Assembly: GCF_900109925.1 (NCBI RefSeq)
Contig: NZ_FOBW01000001.1
Span: forward strand, 434,001-498,000
Reading direction: 5' to 3'
Source of the DNA: Mesobacillus persicus
Lineage (GTDB): Bacteria > Bacillota > Bacilli > Bacillales > Cytobacillaceae
DNA length: 64,000 nt
The position numbers were made by a program, and so were the translations under genes. The notes under the pieces were generated by a model. The model was not told where the DNA came from and did not search any database. It was given only the letters and a program-made list of their open reading frames with translations. Shown here one piece after another: positions 25,415 to 34,364 of this stretch. Position 1 is the first letter of the stretch; every line of letters starts with the position of its first letter.

Positions 25415-25680
25415 AAGCTTGAGTATGTGCATTGATGGAGCTGCTCAGTGACCATACTTGTGGAAGACGCTTCAGTTTGGGCATTGATGGAGGCTCTCAG
25501 TGACCATACTTGTGGAAGACGCTTCAGTTTGGGCACTGATGGAGGCCTCAGCGACCATACTTGTGGAAGACGCTTCAGTTTGGGCATCGATGGAGGTGTT
25601 CAGTGACCATACTCGTGGAATGAACTTGAGTTTGGGCATTGATGGTGGCTCTCAGTGACCATACTCGTGGAATGAACTTC
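25415..25680. repeat. Tandem repeat array, five units of 52 bp
   Basis: The landmark GACCATAC occurs at 25450, 25502, 25553, 25605 and 25657, periods 52, 51, 52 and 52. Each unit also contains TTTGGGCATTGATGGAGG and GTGGAAGACGCTTCAG variants. The array lies between the SARP-type gene and the Liv operon promoter; no gene is supported in it. Confidence 0.9.
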
Positions 25681-25692
25681 TTCTAATCGCAA

Positions 25693-25724
25693 AATAAAAA
25701 AACATCCCGTGGAAGGATGTTTAA
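25693..25724 (-). terminator. Terminator of the SARP-type regulator gene
   Basis: Stem AAACATCC/GGATGTTT; the minus strand continues TTTTTTT. Confidence 0.85.
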
Positions 25725-25742
25725 AACTAATAATGTTCATCC

Positions 25743-28700
25743 TTAGTCAGCTAGAATCATTTCATACATCTGCCTTGTCGGTTCGAGTGGTGTGACGCCT
25801 AATTCATCTTCAAGGATTTTACAGCATTTTTGATACCATTTCATCGCGAACGGCCGATTGTTTTTACGATAATAGCAAAACATCAGCAATCGATAGGCCT
25901 CTTCCCAGGTCCGGTCCTTCTCTAAAATGGTTTCACACCAATAGATGGCTTTATCATAATCTTCTATTCTGACACTATTTTGCGCTAATTTCTCTGAGGC
26001 TCGGAGAAACAGAACTTGAAGTCTTTCGCGTTCATTCAAACACCAATCCTCATATCGACGGTCCCGTAAATAGTCGCCTTTGTAGAGTTGTAGCCCTTTT
26101 TCAAGAAATGGACTCACCATTTCTCCTTTCTGTTCTGCAAGGCCGCGATTGATCCATTCCTCAAATTGGATGGAATCAAGCTCAATCCCTGCATGGTGAT
26201 TAAGACCATAGCTTGTTCCGTCTCTAATCACGAAAAATGGGGTTTCACGAGCCTTTCGTTTCGGCTCAAGCACTTTATTTAGCGCATTTAACGCGACCTT
26301 GAAATCCCGAGCGGCATTCTTTTCATCCTGCTCAGGCCAAAGCTTATGGAATATCTCTTCCTTTGGAAACAAATGAAAGGGGCGTGTGGTAAATAATTGC
26401 AAAAGTTCTTTCGCTTTCCCCCTTTGCCAATCCTTTTCTTCAACTTCTCGATCACCTAACCAAACTTTAAATGGACCTAAAGTATCAATCCTCAACGTGT
26501 AACCTGGATGCGATTTTAGATGAGTTAGCTCCATATCCTGCAATAGTTTACTAACGTAAGTCGAGGGGGTGCTTTTCTTCCCGGCTTCGATTAACATGGG
26601 TGCTAACATATGCAAATCTCTCGGGCCAAACACTGTTTTTCTCTGAAAGATGAACTCATAATTCCCCTGTTCCACCTGTCTTAGTAAAGAAGTCAGGTTT
26701 CGTTCATATAACTGATCATTATCTTGAAGATAGGAACAGTATGTTAACCATAAATACGAAAGCATCTGCCCAAATGAATCATTGCACAGAGTAAACATCT
26801 TTTCCGCTTTCTCCAAGTAGGATAAGGCTTGATTGATGTTTCGATGATAAGCAGCCGCAATGCCTAGGCTTAAGGTGATAAACGAAGAAAGCCATAAATC
26901 TTTGACTCTATCTGTTTCTTGAAGAGCAGCGTTTCCAGCCTCAATTGCCCGTTCATATTCACCTTTTCTTCCATATAAAAGACATAACCCCATTAACGGT
27001 TCGGCTTTCCCGCGCTCGACTTGAATGGCCTCCATCATCTCCAGTGCCGTTTCATAGCATTTGATTGCTAATGACGCATCATATTGATCAAGAAGTTGGA
27101 TTGCATGACCCATTCGAATCCAGCCGCAAGCCTCTACATAGGGAGATTCAATTTCAATTCCATTCTGAATGCCTTCTTGTGCTAATGACTTAGACTCTGC
27201 TCCATTTCCAATAAAAGCTTCAATTAACGCTAATAACAAATCGGTCTCCCGATGAGATTGAGGCAAATGTACCTTCATTGCCTCTTTGTTTTTAGTAGCT
27301 AATAAAATATTCCTCGCTCGATCAAGTCTACCAGTACGCAAATATAAACGTGCCTCTAACTGAACATCTACCTGATGATTCATCACGGACTGGGCTTGAT
27401 TCATCCATTTTTCAGCTTTCGACCCTTGCCCTAAGTTAATGAGATTTTCAGCTAGCAAGCGATAAAGCATTCCCCGGTCTTCTTCGGAATGGTAATCGCT
27501 ATTTTCAAGGAATTCCATCGCTTGATTCAATAATCGTTCTGCATTTTCAGGTTGAATGGTATCTAAATAAATTTTCGCTTTTCCCTCTAACGATTTACTC
27601 TTTACGAAGGGGTTTCTTCTTTTATCCGCTTCTACGATGGCTCGGTCATAACAAACTTCCGCCTCATTATATAACGAACGGTAACGAAGAACTTCCCCTT
27701 GTAAAAGCCATAAGGTGTAAAACTCATCCTTAACCTGTTCAGGAATCGTCGTCAACCTTTCATAGAGACTTTCAAGCTTGCCGCTTTTCAGCATTGTCGG
27801 TCCATATTCATGTAATAGGGCTGCCGAAGCTTGGATCGATTGGATCTTTTGATAATGCGCGAGAGCTAGCTCAAACTGCTGTCTTTTTTCATAAAAGCGT
27901 GCACAGCTCTCGTGCAACATCGTATAACTTCGGGGTTGGTTCTTCTTTAATTGTTCCTCTAAAAACTCTTTAAACAAGGCGTGGTATCGATATTGTTGTT
28001 CGCCTATTTTTTGAACGAATAAATTATGGTCTGAAATTTGTTGAAGCATCCCCTCTGAATTAGCCATGCCTAAGACAGACTCGCAAATTTCCTTGTCCAT
28101 CTCATCAAAAACGCTGGTTTGTTCTAGGAACTGCTGGACCATTGGAGGTTGTTGCTCAAAGACCTCTCGCGCTAAATAATGAAACAGGTGATCTAAGGTT
28201 TGGATCGAAATATGCGAAAAGGCTTCGAAATCTGTGTTCTCGTTTAGTTGTTGGGCAATCATCCCTAAAGCAATGACCCAGCCTTCCGTGATATTGAATA
28301 CCGTTTCAAGCTGCTCTTCGTTCAGGTCGATACCATAATAGTCACATAAAAATAATTCAATTTCATCCTTTGTTAACACCAAATCCTCTTTTGTAATTTC
28401 AAGCAGTTGGTCGCTAACTTTCATTTTCGATAGCGAATTCCATCTTGGTCGACTTCTACTCGAAACGATGACATGAAAGTTGTCGGGAATATGTTCAATT
28501 AATTTCTCCATCCAACTGTTCACATTGTACGAATGTTCCACCTGATGATAATCGTCTAAAATCAAAATGATTTCTTCGTCAACTGCGACAACATCATTAA
28601 TAAATAACGAACAAAGCGCATCCAAGGTATCTTCACGTAAATATGGATCCATCTGCTCCATATATTCGCTTAATTCCGCGCCAAAGTTCGGGATAACCGT

Positions 28701-28967
28701 CCGAATCGCTGAAACGATGTACGTTAGAAACGGGATCATGTCATCATCTGCAGCTGAGATCGAATACCAGCAACACGGTACCTGCTCATCACTAACATAC
28801 AACGCTAAAGCTGTACTCTTCCCGTAACCAGCGCTTGAGTGGACAAGGGTAAGAGGATAGTCAGAAAACGCTTTCATTTTCTTGGTTAATTTAGCTCTTC
28901 TAATTGAATCTTCCTTAAATCTCGGAGCCATAAGCTTCGTTTTCATAACCTGAATTTGCTTTTTCAT
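25743..28967 (-). CDS. Large SARP/MalT-like transcriptional activator with NTPase, helical repeats and BTAD
   Basis: 1074 residues. Residues about 1-330 form an STAND-type NTPase: P-loop HSSAGYGKSTALALY, Walker B EIILILDDYHQV and VIVSSRSRPRWNSL sensor region, as in MalT. About 340-800 are TPR-like helical repeats. The C-terminal part (from about 820) is an OmpR-type winged helix (RIDTLGPFKVWLGDREVEEK then WQRGKAKELLQLFTTRPFHL) followed by a bacterial transcriptional activation domain ending LGVTPLEPTRQMYEMILAD, the SARP/AfsR architecture. AAGGAGG lies 5 nt before ATG. Very likely activates the Liv operon and the acyl-CoA synthetase gene through 11-bp spaced heptamers. A single TTGTAAG-like half site lies upstream of its own gene. 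The signal sensed by the NTPase/TPR part is unknown. Confidence 0.9.
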   Translation of the reverse strand: MKKQIQVMKTKLMAPRFKEDSIRRAKLTKKMKAFSDYPLTLVHSSAGYGKSTALALYVSDEQVPCCWYSISAADDDMIPFLTYIVSAIRTVIPNFGAELSEYMEQMDPYLREDTLDALCSLFINDVVAVDEEIILILDDYHQVEHSYNVNSWMEKLIEHIPDNFHVIVSSRSRPRWNSLSKMKVSDQLLEITKEDLVLTKDEIELFLCDYYGIDLNEEQLETVFNITEGWVIALGMIAQQLNENTDFEAFSHISIQTLDHLFHYLAREVFEQQPPMVQQFLEQTSVFDEMDKEICESVLGMANSEGMLQQISDHNLFVQKIGEQQYRYHALFKEFLEEQLKKNQPRSYTMLHESCARFYEKRQQFELALAHYQKIQSIQASAALLHEYGPTMLKSGKLESLYERLTTIPEQVKDEFYTLWLLQGEVLRYRSLYNEAEVCYDRAIVEADKRRNPFVKSKSLEGKAKIYLDTIQPENAERLLNQAMEFLENSDYHSEEDRGMLYRLLAENLINLGQGSKAEKWMNQAQSVMNHQVDVQLEARLYLRTGRLDRARNILLATKNKEAMKVHLPQSHRETDLLLALIEAFIGNGAESKSLAQEGIQNGIEIESPYVEACGWIRMGHAIQLLDQYDASLAIKCYETALEMMEAIQVERGKAEPLMGLCLLYGRKGEYERAIEAGNAALQETDRVKDLWLSSFITLSLGIAAAYHRNINQALSYLEKAEKMFTLCNDSFGQMLSYLWLTYCSYLQDNDQLYERNLTSLLRQVEQGNYEFIFQRKTVFGPRDLHMLAPMLIEAGKKSTPSTYVSKLLQDMELTHLKSHPGYTLRIDTLGPFKVWLGDREVEEKDWQRGKAKELLQLFTTRPFHLFPKEEIFHKLWPEQDEKNAARDFKVALNALNKVLEPKRKARETPFFVIRDGTSYGLNHHAGIELDSIQFEEWINRGLAEQKGEMVSPFLEKGLQLYKGDYLRDRRYEDWCLNERERLQVLFLRASEKLAQNSVRIEDYDKAIYWCETILEKDRTWEEAYRLLMFCYYRKNNRPFAMKWYQKCCKILEDELGVTPLEPTRQMYEMILAD

Positions 28968-29136
28968 TCTTTCCTCCTTACCCCACTTCTCTTTCGGCTT
29001 GTAATATCCTTGGCTTTTACACTTAATATCCCCTTACAAGAGCCTATTTTCTTAATTTTCAATATTTTATCACAAAAAACCTAAAAAAGAACTCGAAATC
29101 AATCGAATCCTTTTTCAACAATATATTTGAGGTGGT

Positions 29137-29206
29137 GAAGCAAAGGGACGGTTCTCTTGCTTCCTTGACAACGAAGTGTCATGGAAGAAGAAGAACCGTC
29201 CCCATG
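29137..29206. repeat. Inverted pair of REP-like palindromes
   Basis: 29137-29164 (GAAGCAAAGGGACGG...GCTTCC) and 29183-29206 (GGAAGAAGAAGAACCGTCCC) face each other. The second abuts the TGA stop of the HPr-like gene at 29207. The remainder of 28968-29206 is AT-rich and shows no gene. Confidence 0.8.
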
Positions 29207-29605
29207 TCAACTATTCTTCACAGTTAGGTAGGATTTGGCGATGTTATGGACGGTGGTGGTCCATCGGGATTGGGAGTCTTTTAGGGCGTGATTAACGTTT
29301 TCGATGCCTTCTTGATCCCATAGACTTAGGTTTGAGGTTGGTGGGAGTTGTTTTTCGATGAAGTTGGTGATTTGTTTAATGGTTTCTACGGCATCTTCGC
29401 CCTTTGCGATGATGGTAAACTTTTTTCCAGCCTTTGAGGGGATTAACAAACTCATTAGTCCTAAAATGCTTTTTGCATTAAAAATTTTCTTATTCTTCTC
29501 GATGAAGACCTCACTGGTAAATGTACTATTTAATTGCACAAATTCGACGGTTTTTTGAACAGTGAATCCACCTTCTGGGACACTAAAGATTCGTTTTTTC
29601 TCCAT
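29207..29605 (-). CDS. HPr/Crh-like protein lacking the phosphorylatable His
   Basis: 132 residues. About 5-85 align with HPr: the Ser46 region is clear as IFNAKSILGLMSLLIPSKAG (HPr NLKSIMGVMSLGI), followed by KFTIIAKGEDAVETIKQITN. At the catalytic loop, where HPr has GIHARPA, this protein reads GFTVQKT, so His15 and Arg17 are absent. It cannot pass phosphate in the PTS but could keep a regulatory Ser as Crh does. A 45-residue C-terminal extension (LWDQEGIENVNHALKDSQSR) is not part of HPr. AAGGAGG is 9 nt before ATG. A regulatory role with CcpA or HprK is inference. Confidence 0.75.
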   Translation of the reverse strand: MEKKRIFSVPEGGFTVQKTVEFVQLNSTFTSEVFIEKNKKIFNAKSILGLMSLLIPSKAGKKFTIIAKGEDAVETIKQITNFIEKQLPPTSNLSLWDQEGIENVNHALKDSQSRWTTTVHNIAKSYLTVKNS

Positions 29606-29966
29606 GTAAAAATTCCTCCTTCAATCTGTTTTAAACACCATAGTCATATACCAATACTGAAAAAAGAACGAGTTACGTCGATAAGAAGAAATATTGACAA
29701 AGTCTTAAAACCTAAATGACTCTTACCCCTTCTGAAAATGGAAAATTTTATAAAATTTGTATTGATTAATTGTAATTTATCACATGGTTTGCTAGCTGCA
29801 TATCGTTGTGGCATGTATTGTTACATAGTTTTTTTAGTCAGTAATCTTGCGTGATTCCTAGCGATTAGAAAACTTCCATTCAACAAATATATTTTGATTT
29901 CAGTCAAAGGAATCTCTTCTGTGACCACGAATTTATTAAAGAGGAACGAGAAGGTTGGTGAGTTAG
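29606..29966. other. 360-nt intergenic region before the iron alcohol dehydrogenase
   Basis: AT-rich and without a supported gene. It contains TGGTTTGCTAGCTGCA at 29785-29800, which has the GG/GC pair spaced 10 nt required for a sigma-54 promoter but matches the rest of the consensus poorly. No GGCC palindromes like those at 35534-35583 are present. Confidence 0.35.
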
Positions 29967-31112
29967 TTGATTAATAAATTTGTGATGCCGGAAGTAATCT
30001 TTGGGAGAGGTTCCCTTCGCCAGGTTGGTGAAAGCTGTCTAAGGCTTGGTGCAAAGAAAGTGCTGATTGTATCTGACCCTGGTGTGATTGAGGCTGGCTG
30101 GCTGGAACAAGTGATTGAAAGTTGCCGAGGGACTGGACTTTTGTATGCATGCTTCCAAGAAATTACGACGAATCCTAAGGACTATGAAGCAGAGAAAGGA
30201 GCTGCTTTTTATAAAGAACAAGAATGCGATGCAATCATTGGCATCGGGGGAGGCAGTGTCATCGATATTGCCAAAGCCGTAGCGATTCTCGCCACCAATG
30301 GCGGTCGCATCTCCGATTACGAAGGAGTTGATCGGATTGAAGTTCCCCTCCCTCCGCTCGTCATGGCCGGAACGACGGCGGGTTCTGGCTCTGAAGTGTC
30401 TCAATTTTCCGTTATTGTTAATACAGTAAGTAAAAAGAAAATGACGATTGTCTCCAAATCGCTGGTGCCGGATATTGCGATTATTGATCCAGAGACATTA
30501 GCGACGAAAAGTGCACATTTAACCGCCTCCACGGGGCTAGATGTTTTAACCCATGCGATTGAAGCTTTTGTTAGTATTGCGGCGACGCCCATGACGGATG
30601 TGCATGCGAAAAATGCCATTAAGCTTGTGGCCGAAAATCTACGCCCTTCTGTTGCTTCCAAATTAAATAGCGAAGCAAAGGAAAATATGGCGATGGCGAG
30701 TCTACAAGCAGGACTAGCGTTTTCGAATGCCATCTTAGGAGCCGTCCACGCGATGTCACACTCCATTGGTGGACGCTACCCGATGCTTCATGGAGATGTA
30801 AACGCGGTTCTACTTCCTATCGTAATGGAATTCAATCTTTTAGCAGCACCGAGAAAGTTTCAGGAAATTGCTGCGCTACTCGGGGAAAACATCGAGGGTC
30901 TCTCTGCCTCGGAAGCAGGAAGAAAAGCGATTGAGTATGTAAAGGAATTGTCACTCGACATCGGTGCCCCGCAGCGACTTTCTGAGATGGGCTTTGAAGA
31001 AGAAATGATTGGGGCAATTAGTGAACTGGCTCTGAATGATGCTTGCATGATTACCAATCCCCGTGACATTACGGCTAGCGATGTCGAAGCTTTACTGAGA
31101 AAAGCGTTATAG
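29967..31112 (+). CDS. Iron-containing alcohol dehydrogenase
   Basis: 381 residues of the group III (Fe-ADH) family. The N-terminal Rossmann-like part carries FGRGSLRQVGESCLRLGAKK and the NAD-binding IIGIGGGSVIDIAKAVA; PPLVMAGTTAGSGSEVS is the conserved middle motif. Metal ligands are in TASTGLDVLTHAIEAFVS (Asp, His) and GAVHAMSHSIGGRYPMLHGD (His, His). The start is TTG at 29967 with a purine-rich AAGGTTGGTGAG upstream; ATG 29985 is an alternative lacking a site. First gene of a probable three-gene unit with the sensor kinase (11 nt later) and NtrC-like regulator. The substrate is probably a short alcohol, butanol- or 1,3-propanediol-type. Confidence 0.94.
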   Translation: MINKFVMPEVIFGRGSLRQVGESCLRLGAKKVLIVSDPGVIEAGWLEQVIESCRGTGLLYACFQEITTNPKDYEAEKGAAFYKEQECDAIIGIGGGSVIDIAKAVAILATNGGRISDYEGVDRIEVPLPPLVMAGTTAGSGSEVSQFSVIVNTVSKKKMTIVSKSLVPDIAIIDPETLATKSAHLTASTGLDVLTHAIEAFVSIAATPMTDVHAKNAIKLVAENLRPSVASKLNSEAKENMAMASLQAGLAFSNAILGAVHAMSHSIGGRYPMLHGDVNAVLLPIVMEFNLLAAPRKFQEIAALLGENIEGLSASEAGRKAIEYVKELSLDIGAPQRLSEMGFEEEMIGAISELALNDACMITNPRDITASDVEALLRKAL

Positions 31113-31123
31113 GGAGTGCTTAG

Positions 31124-32767
31124 ATGAGAAACCGCGAAGAAATGATAGAGTATTTGACCGGAGTTCAATCCTCAAAAAGAAACTACTATACTGAATTAAA
31201 GAAGACGGTTAGTGAATTGGAAAAGAAAAACATGCAGCTAGAAATCATCAATGACGTCGTAAAGGGCTTCAATGTCGAGATGTCGATGGACGAGATGTTG
31301 AAAAATGTCCTCGAAAAGCTGGAAACCATCTTTGCGATTCATCAAATCAGCCTTTCTGTGGTCGAAGGCAGTAAGCTGGTACGCTCAAATGTTTACCCCT
31401 CCACCATGATTGACTTTCCTGCAATGGGGGCAATTCCTGAACAAGACTCGTTGTATTGGCATGTCGTCCGTTCAGGAAAACCACTATTTTACCGGACATC
31501 TGACAACAACAAATGGCGCGAGGATCAATTCTTATTGAAGCTTGGGATGGCCAGCTTGTTTTTATTCCCATTAGTGAACAAAGGGAAAGTATTCGGCCTG
31601 CTTGCGTTAGCGAGCAAAACCATGGAGGACCACCATTCTTCAGATCTAACTTTTTTTCAACAGCTTTCCGACCAAGTCGCTGTTTGTATGCAAAATGCCC
31701 GCCTTTATAATGAAGTACTAGACACGAAGAAGCACTGGGAGGAAACGTTTCAAGCCGTATCAGAAGCGATTATTACCGTTGGCATGCATGGAGACATCCT
31801 GCAAGCAAATCAAGCAACCTATCAATATTTTCCTGACATAGAGAACCTAACTGGTTTATACGTCGATGACCTTCTATTTTTAAAAACGGAAAATCCCTTT
31901 CGGATATCAATGGCAAACGGAGTGCCTTCATCAGCGGAGCTCCATCTTCAAGAAAAGATTTGCGAGTGTTATTGCTACCCTGTATTTGATGATGCGGACC
32001 AACTGTACGCAGCGATTATTTATATTAAAGATGTAACGGCTAAAAGAAGAATCGAGGTCCAATTGGTACAATCCGGAAAGCTCGCTGCCATTGGCGAAAT
32101 GGCCGCAGGTGTTGCTCATGAATTGAACAACCCCCTTACGGCCATTATGGGCAATTCGCAATTGCTTTTAAGGAAATTAGATCTCAACGGTTCCCAATAC
32201 AAGCTGCTTGAGGACATTTATGAGTGCGGAAAACGGAGCAAAAATATCATTCGCAATCTACTAACCTTTTCTCGCCAGGAGGAATATCTGTTTGATCAAT
32301 GCTCCGTCAATGAAGCGGTCGAACAAGTCTTAAGCCTTGTCGGAAACCAATTACATAAGCTGATGATTGAAATTGAAACCGAGCTTGACCCGAGTCTCCC
32401 TATTATTGAAGGAAGTGGACAGCAGATTGGCCAAATTATCTTGAATTTACTTTTAAACGCCAAGGATGCTCTTGAAGAGAGCGAGCAGGAAAAGAAAAAA
32501 ATTAAAATACATACGAGTGTGCAGAACGTGGATGAACTTAAATGGATTGTCCTAACTGTTGAGGATAATGGAATTGGTATAGAAGAAGCGGTGGTAGCGG
32601 ACATTTTCCATCCTTTTTACACTACGAAAAATGCGATTAAAGGGACTGGGCTTGGATTGTCTGTAAGCCTTGGAATTGCCGAGGCACATGGCGGAACGCT
32701 TAAAGCTGAAAGTACAGCAACAAAAGGTAGTAGTTTCCACCTGTTTTTACCAGTACCGACCTGCTAG
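31124..32767 (+). CDS. NtrB-like sensor histidine kinase (coiled coil-GAF-PAS-HisKA-HATPase)
   Basis: 547 residues, no membrane segment, so a cytosolic sensor. Residues 15-42 are coiled coil; about 45-195 a GAF domain (MLKNVLEKLETIFAIHQISL, SLFLFPLVNKGKVFGLLALA); about 205-310 a PAS domain (EAIITVGMHGDILQANQATY); then HisKA with the phospho-acceptor His332 in AAGVAHELNNPLTAIMG, an NtrB-style H-box; and HATPase boxes LNLLLNAKDALEE (N), VEDNGIGIEEA (G1) and GTGLGLSVSLGIAEAHGG (G2). GGGAGTG precedes ATG. Expected partner: the NtrC-like regulator 67 nt downstream. The ligand for GAF or PAS is unknown; Cys-rich ICECYCYP in the PAS could be redox- or metal-sensitive, which is speculative. Confidence 0.94.
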   Translation: MRNREEMIEYLTGVQSSKRNYYTELKKTVSELEKKNMQLEIINDVVKGFNVEMSMDEMLKNVLEKLETIFAIHQISLSVVEGSKLVRSNVYPSTMIDFPAMGAIPEQDSLYWHVVRSGKPLFYRTSDNNKWREDQFLLKLGMASLFLFPLVNKGKVFGLLALASKTMEDHHSSDLTFFQQLSDQVAVCMQNARLYNEVLDTKKHWEETFQAVSEAIITVGMHGDILQANQATYQYFPDIENLTGLYVDDLLFLKTENPFRISMANGVPSSAELHLQEKICECYCYPVFDDADQLYAAIIYIKDVTAKRRIEVQLVQSGKLAAIGEMAAGVAHELNNPLTAIMGNSQLLLRKLDLNGSQYKLLEDIYECGKRSKNIIRNLLTFSRQEEYLFDQCSVNEAVEQVLSLVGNQLHKLMIEIETELDPSLPIIEGSGQQIGQIILNLLLNAKDALEESEQEKKKIKIHTSVQNVDELKWIVLTVEDNGIGIEEAVVADIFHPFYTTKNAIKGTGLGLSVSLGIAEAHGGTLKAESTATKGSSFHLFLPVPTC

Positions 32768-32834
32768 CAACTAACTATCCCCTGCCTAGCAACTCCCTAC
32801 CCGAGTGTTTAGGTGCAAAGAGAGGAGTGAACTC

Positions 32835-34304
32835 ATGGCAAATGTATTAATTGTTGATGATGAACGTGAGATTGGGAATTTTCTAAGCTATCTTATAAGT
32901 GACAAAGGACATCAGACCATCACTTGTACCAGTGGAGCTGAGTTTGACCTACGGATAAGTGAGCAAGAATATCAGCTTGCCTTTCTCGATGTTCGCTTGC
33001 CGGATCGTAACGGACTCGAAATTCTACAAAACTTAAAAAAGCTTCAGCCTATGTGCAAAGCGATTGTGATGACCGGTTATGCAAATGTGAAAACCGCCGT
33101 AGAAGCGATTAAACTCGGGGCGAACGATTTTATCGAGAAGCCCTTTGATGATATAGAAGAAATTGAAACCCTTGTCGACCATCTTCTTCAAAATAATCCG
33201 GCACCGGCTCTTAACCATGCTCGAGAGTTGGCATCGAAGATGGAATGCTTTATTGGAAAGAACAAAAGCATGAATCAGCTTTTTACCCTTGCCTATAAGT
33301 TTGCGCAAAAAAATATTAATGTGTTGATTGAGGGTGAAACTGGAACTGGGAAGGATGTCCTTGCCAACTTTATCCATCAGGCGAGCAGGCGCGCGGGTTT
33401 TCCTTATGTGGCAGTCAATTGCGGAGCGATTACTGAAAGTCTGCTTGAAAGCGAATTGTTTGGTCATGCCAAAGGTTCATTCACTGGAGCAGCTAAGGAT
33501 CGCAAAGGCTATTTCGAACTCGCCGGGAAAGGAACGTTATTTTTAGATGAAATTGGCGAAGCCTCCCTTACGACTCAGATCAAGCTATTACGGGTGCTTG
33601 AAACTGGTGAATTTATTAAAGTGGGCGGTGAAACGATTCAGCGGAGTCAAGCAAGAGTGATCGCCGCTTCGCACGTCAATCTTCAGGAGGCTGTTGCGAA
33701 TGGTTCCTTTAGGGAAGATCTTCTTTACCGATTGGATGTGGTGAAGTTGACGATTCCTCCTTTGCGCGAAAGACTTGAGGATATCCCTTCGTTTATTGAC
33801 TTTTATCTCAATCAGTTAGATCTCGATGTTACGTTTGCCCCGGAAACCGTGAAGTGCCTAAGTCAGTACGAATGGCCCGGAAACGTTCGTGAACTTGTTA
33901 ATGTCATCAACAGAGCCGTGGCGCTTGCGGAAGGGGAAACGGAGATCATCACTCCTCGTTACTTACCGGCAAAGTTTTTATCGTCCCCCTCCTTCCCCGT
34001 AAAAGATAACTGTCTACCAAACGAGGATTCAGCAGCCGATTTTGATACTTACCTCAAGAATTGGCATGAAGTGATCTTGGAGATGTGGAAAACGGACAGC
34101 GATGTCCAGCTGCCAGAGCTATTGGACAAAATTAAGGAACTAGAAACCATTACCGCACAAGCCTTTATTCAAAAAGCGTTGGTGAAAAACGTTGGTAATC
34201 GGAAAGAAGCCACGAAGGACCTTGGCATTAGTATGCGGAAGCTCCGGTACTATTTGAATGAGAAAAAGACAAGTAGAGAGAATGAGGCGGTAAAAAAAAA
34301 TTAG
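32835..34304 (+). CDS. NtrC-like sigma-54-dependent response regulator
   Basis: 489 residues. Receiver domain 1-120: MANVLIVDDERE acidic pocket, phospho-acceptor Asp52 in LAFLDVRLPDRNG, MTGY and IEKPFD. The AAA+ domain (about 145-380) has Walker A GETGTGKDVLANFI, the sigma-54-contact loop ELFGHAKGSFTGA (GSFTGA variant of GAFTGA), Walker B TLFLDEIGEA and sensor segment WPGNVRELVNVINRA. The C-terminal HTH reads KEATKDLGISMRKLRYYLNE, Fis-like. The start at 32835 is chosen because GAGGAG is 8 nt upstream; an in-frame ATG at 32805 has no site. Full NtrB/NtrC-type pairs are uncommon in Bacillus, where sigma-54 activators are mostly LevR/RocR types. The likely target is the sigma-54 promoter of the neighbouring zinc alcohol dehydrogenase. 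Confidence 0.95.
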   Translation: MANVLIVDDEREIGNFLSYLISDKGHQTITCTSGAEFDLRISEQEYQLAFLDVRLPDRNGLEILQNLKKLQPMCKAIVMTGYANVKTAVEAIKLGANDFIEKPFDDIEEIETLVDHLLQNNPAPALNHARELASKMECFIGKNKSMNQLFTLAYKFAQKNINVLIEGETGTGKDVLANFIHQASRRAGFPYVAVNCGAITESLLESELFGHAKGSFTGAAKDRKGYFELAGKGTLFLDEIGEASLTTQIKLLRVLETGEFIKVGGETIQRSQARVIAASHVNLQEAVANGSFREDLLYRLDVVKLTIPPLRERLEDIPSFIDFYLNQLDLDVTFAPETVKCLSQYEWPGNVRELVNVINRAVALAEGETEIITPRYLPAKFLSSPSFPVKDNCLPNEDSAADFDTYLKNWHEVILEMWKTDSDVQLPELLDKIKELETITAQAFIQKALVKNVGNRKEATKDLGISMRKLRYYLNEKKTSRENEAVKKN

Positions 34305-34308
34305 AAGT

Positions 34309-34343
34309 AAAAAGACCAAATCTTAACTGATTTGGCCTTTTTA
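34309..34343. terminator. Bidirectional terminator
   Basis: Stem AAAAGACCAAATC/GATTTGGCCTTTTT with loop TTAACT, between the convergent regulator and zinc alcohol dehydrogenase genes. Confidence 0.85.
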
Positions 34344-34364
34344 CGGTTTAGCTCGAAGGTTTTA

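Noticed and set aside
25375-25587. 70-residue minus-strand frame with repeated PKLKRLPQVWSLR
   Set aside because: It is a by-product of the 52-bp tandem array; the period is not a multiple of three and there is no ribosome site.
29785-29800. Sigma-54-like site before the iron alcohol dehydrogenase
   Set aside because: GG/GC spacing fits but the rest of the -24 box is poor and no GGCC enhancer sites are nearby; kept only as a weak note.
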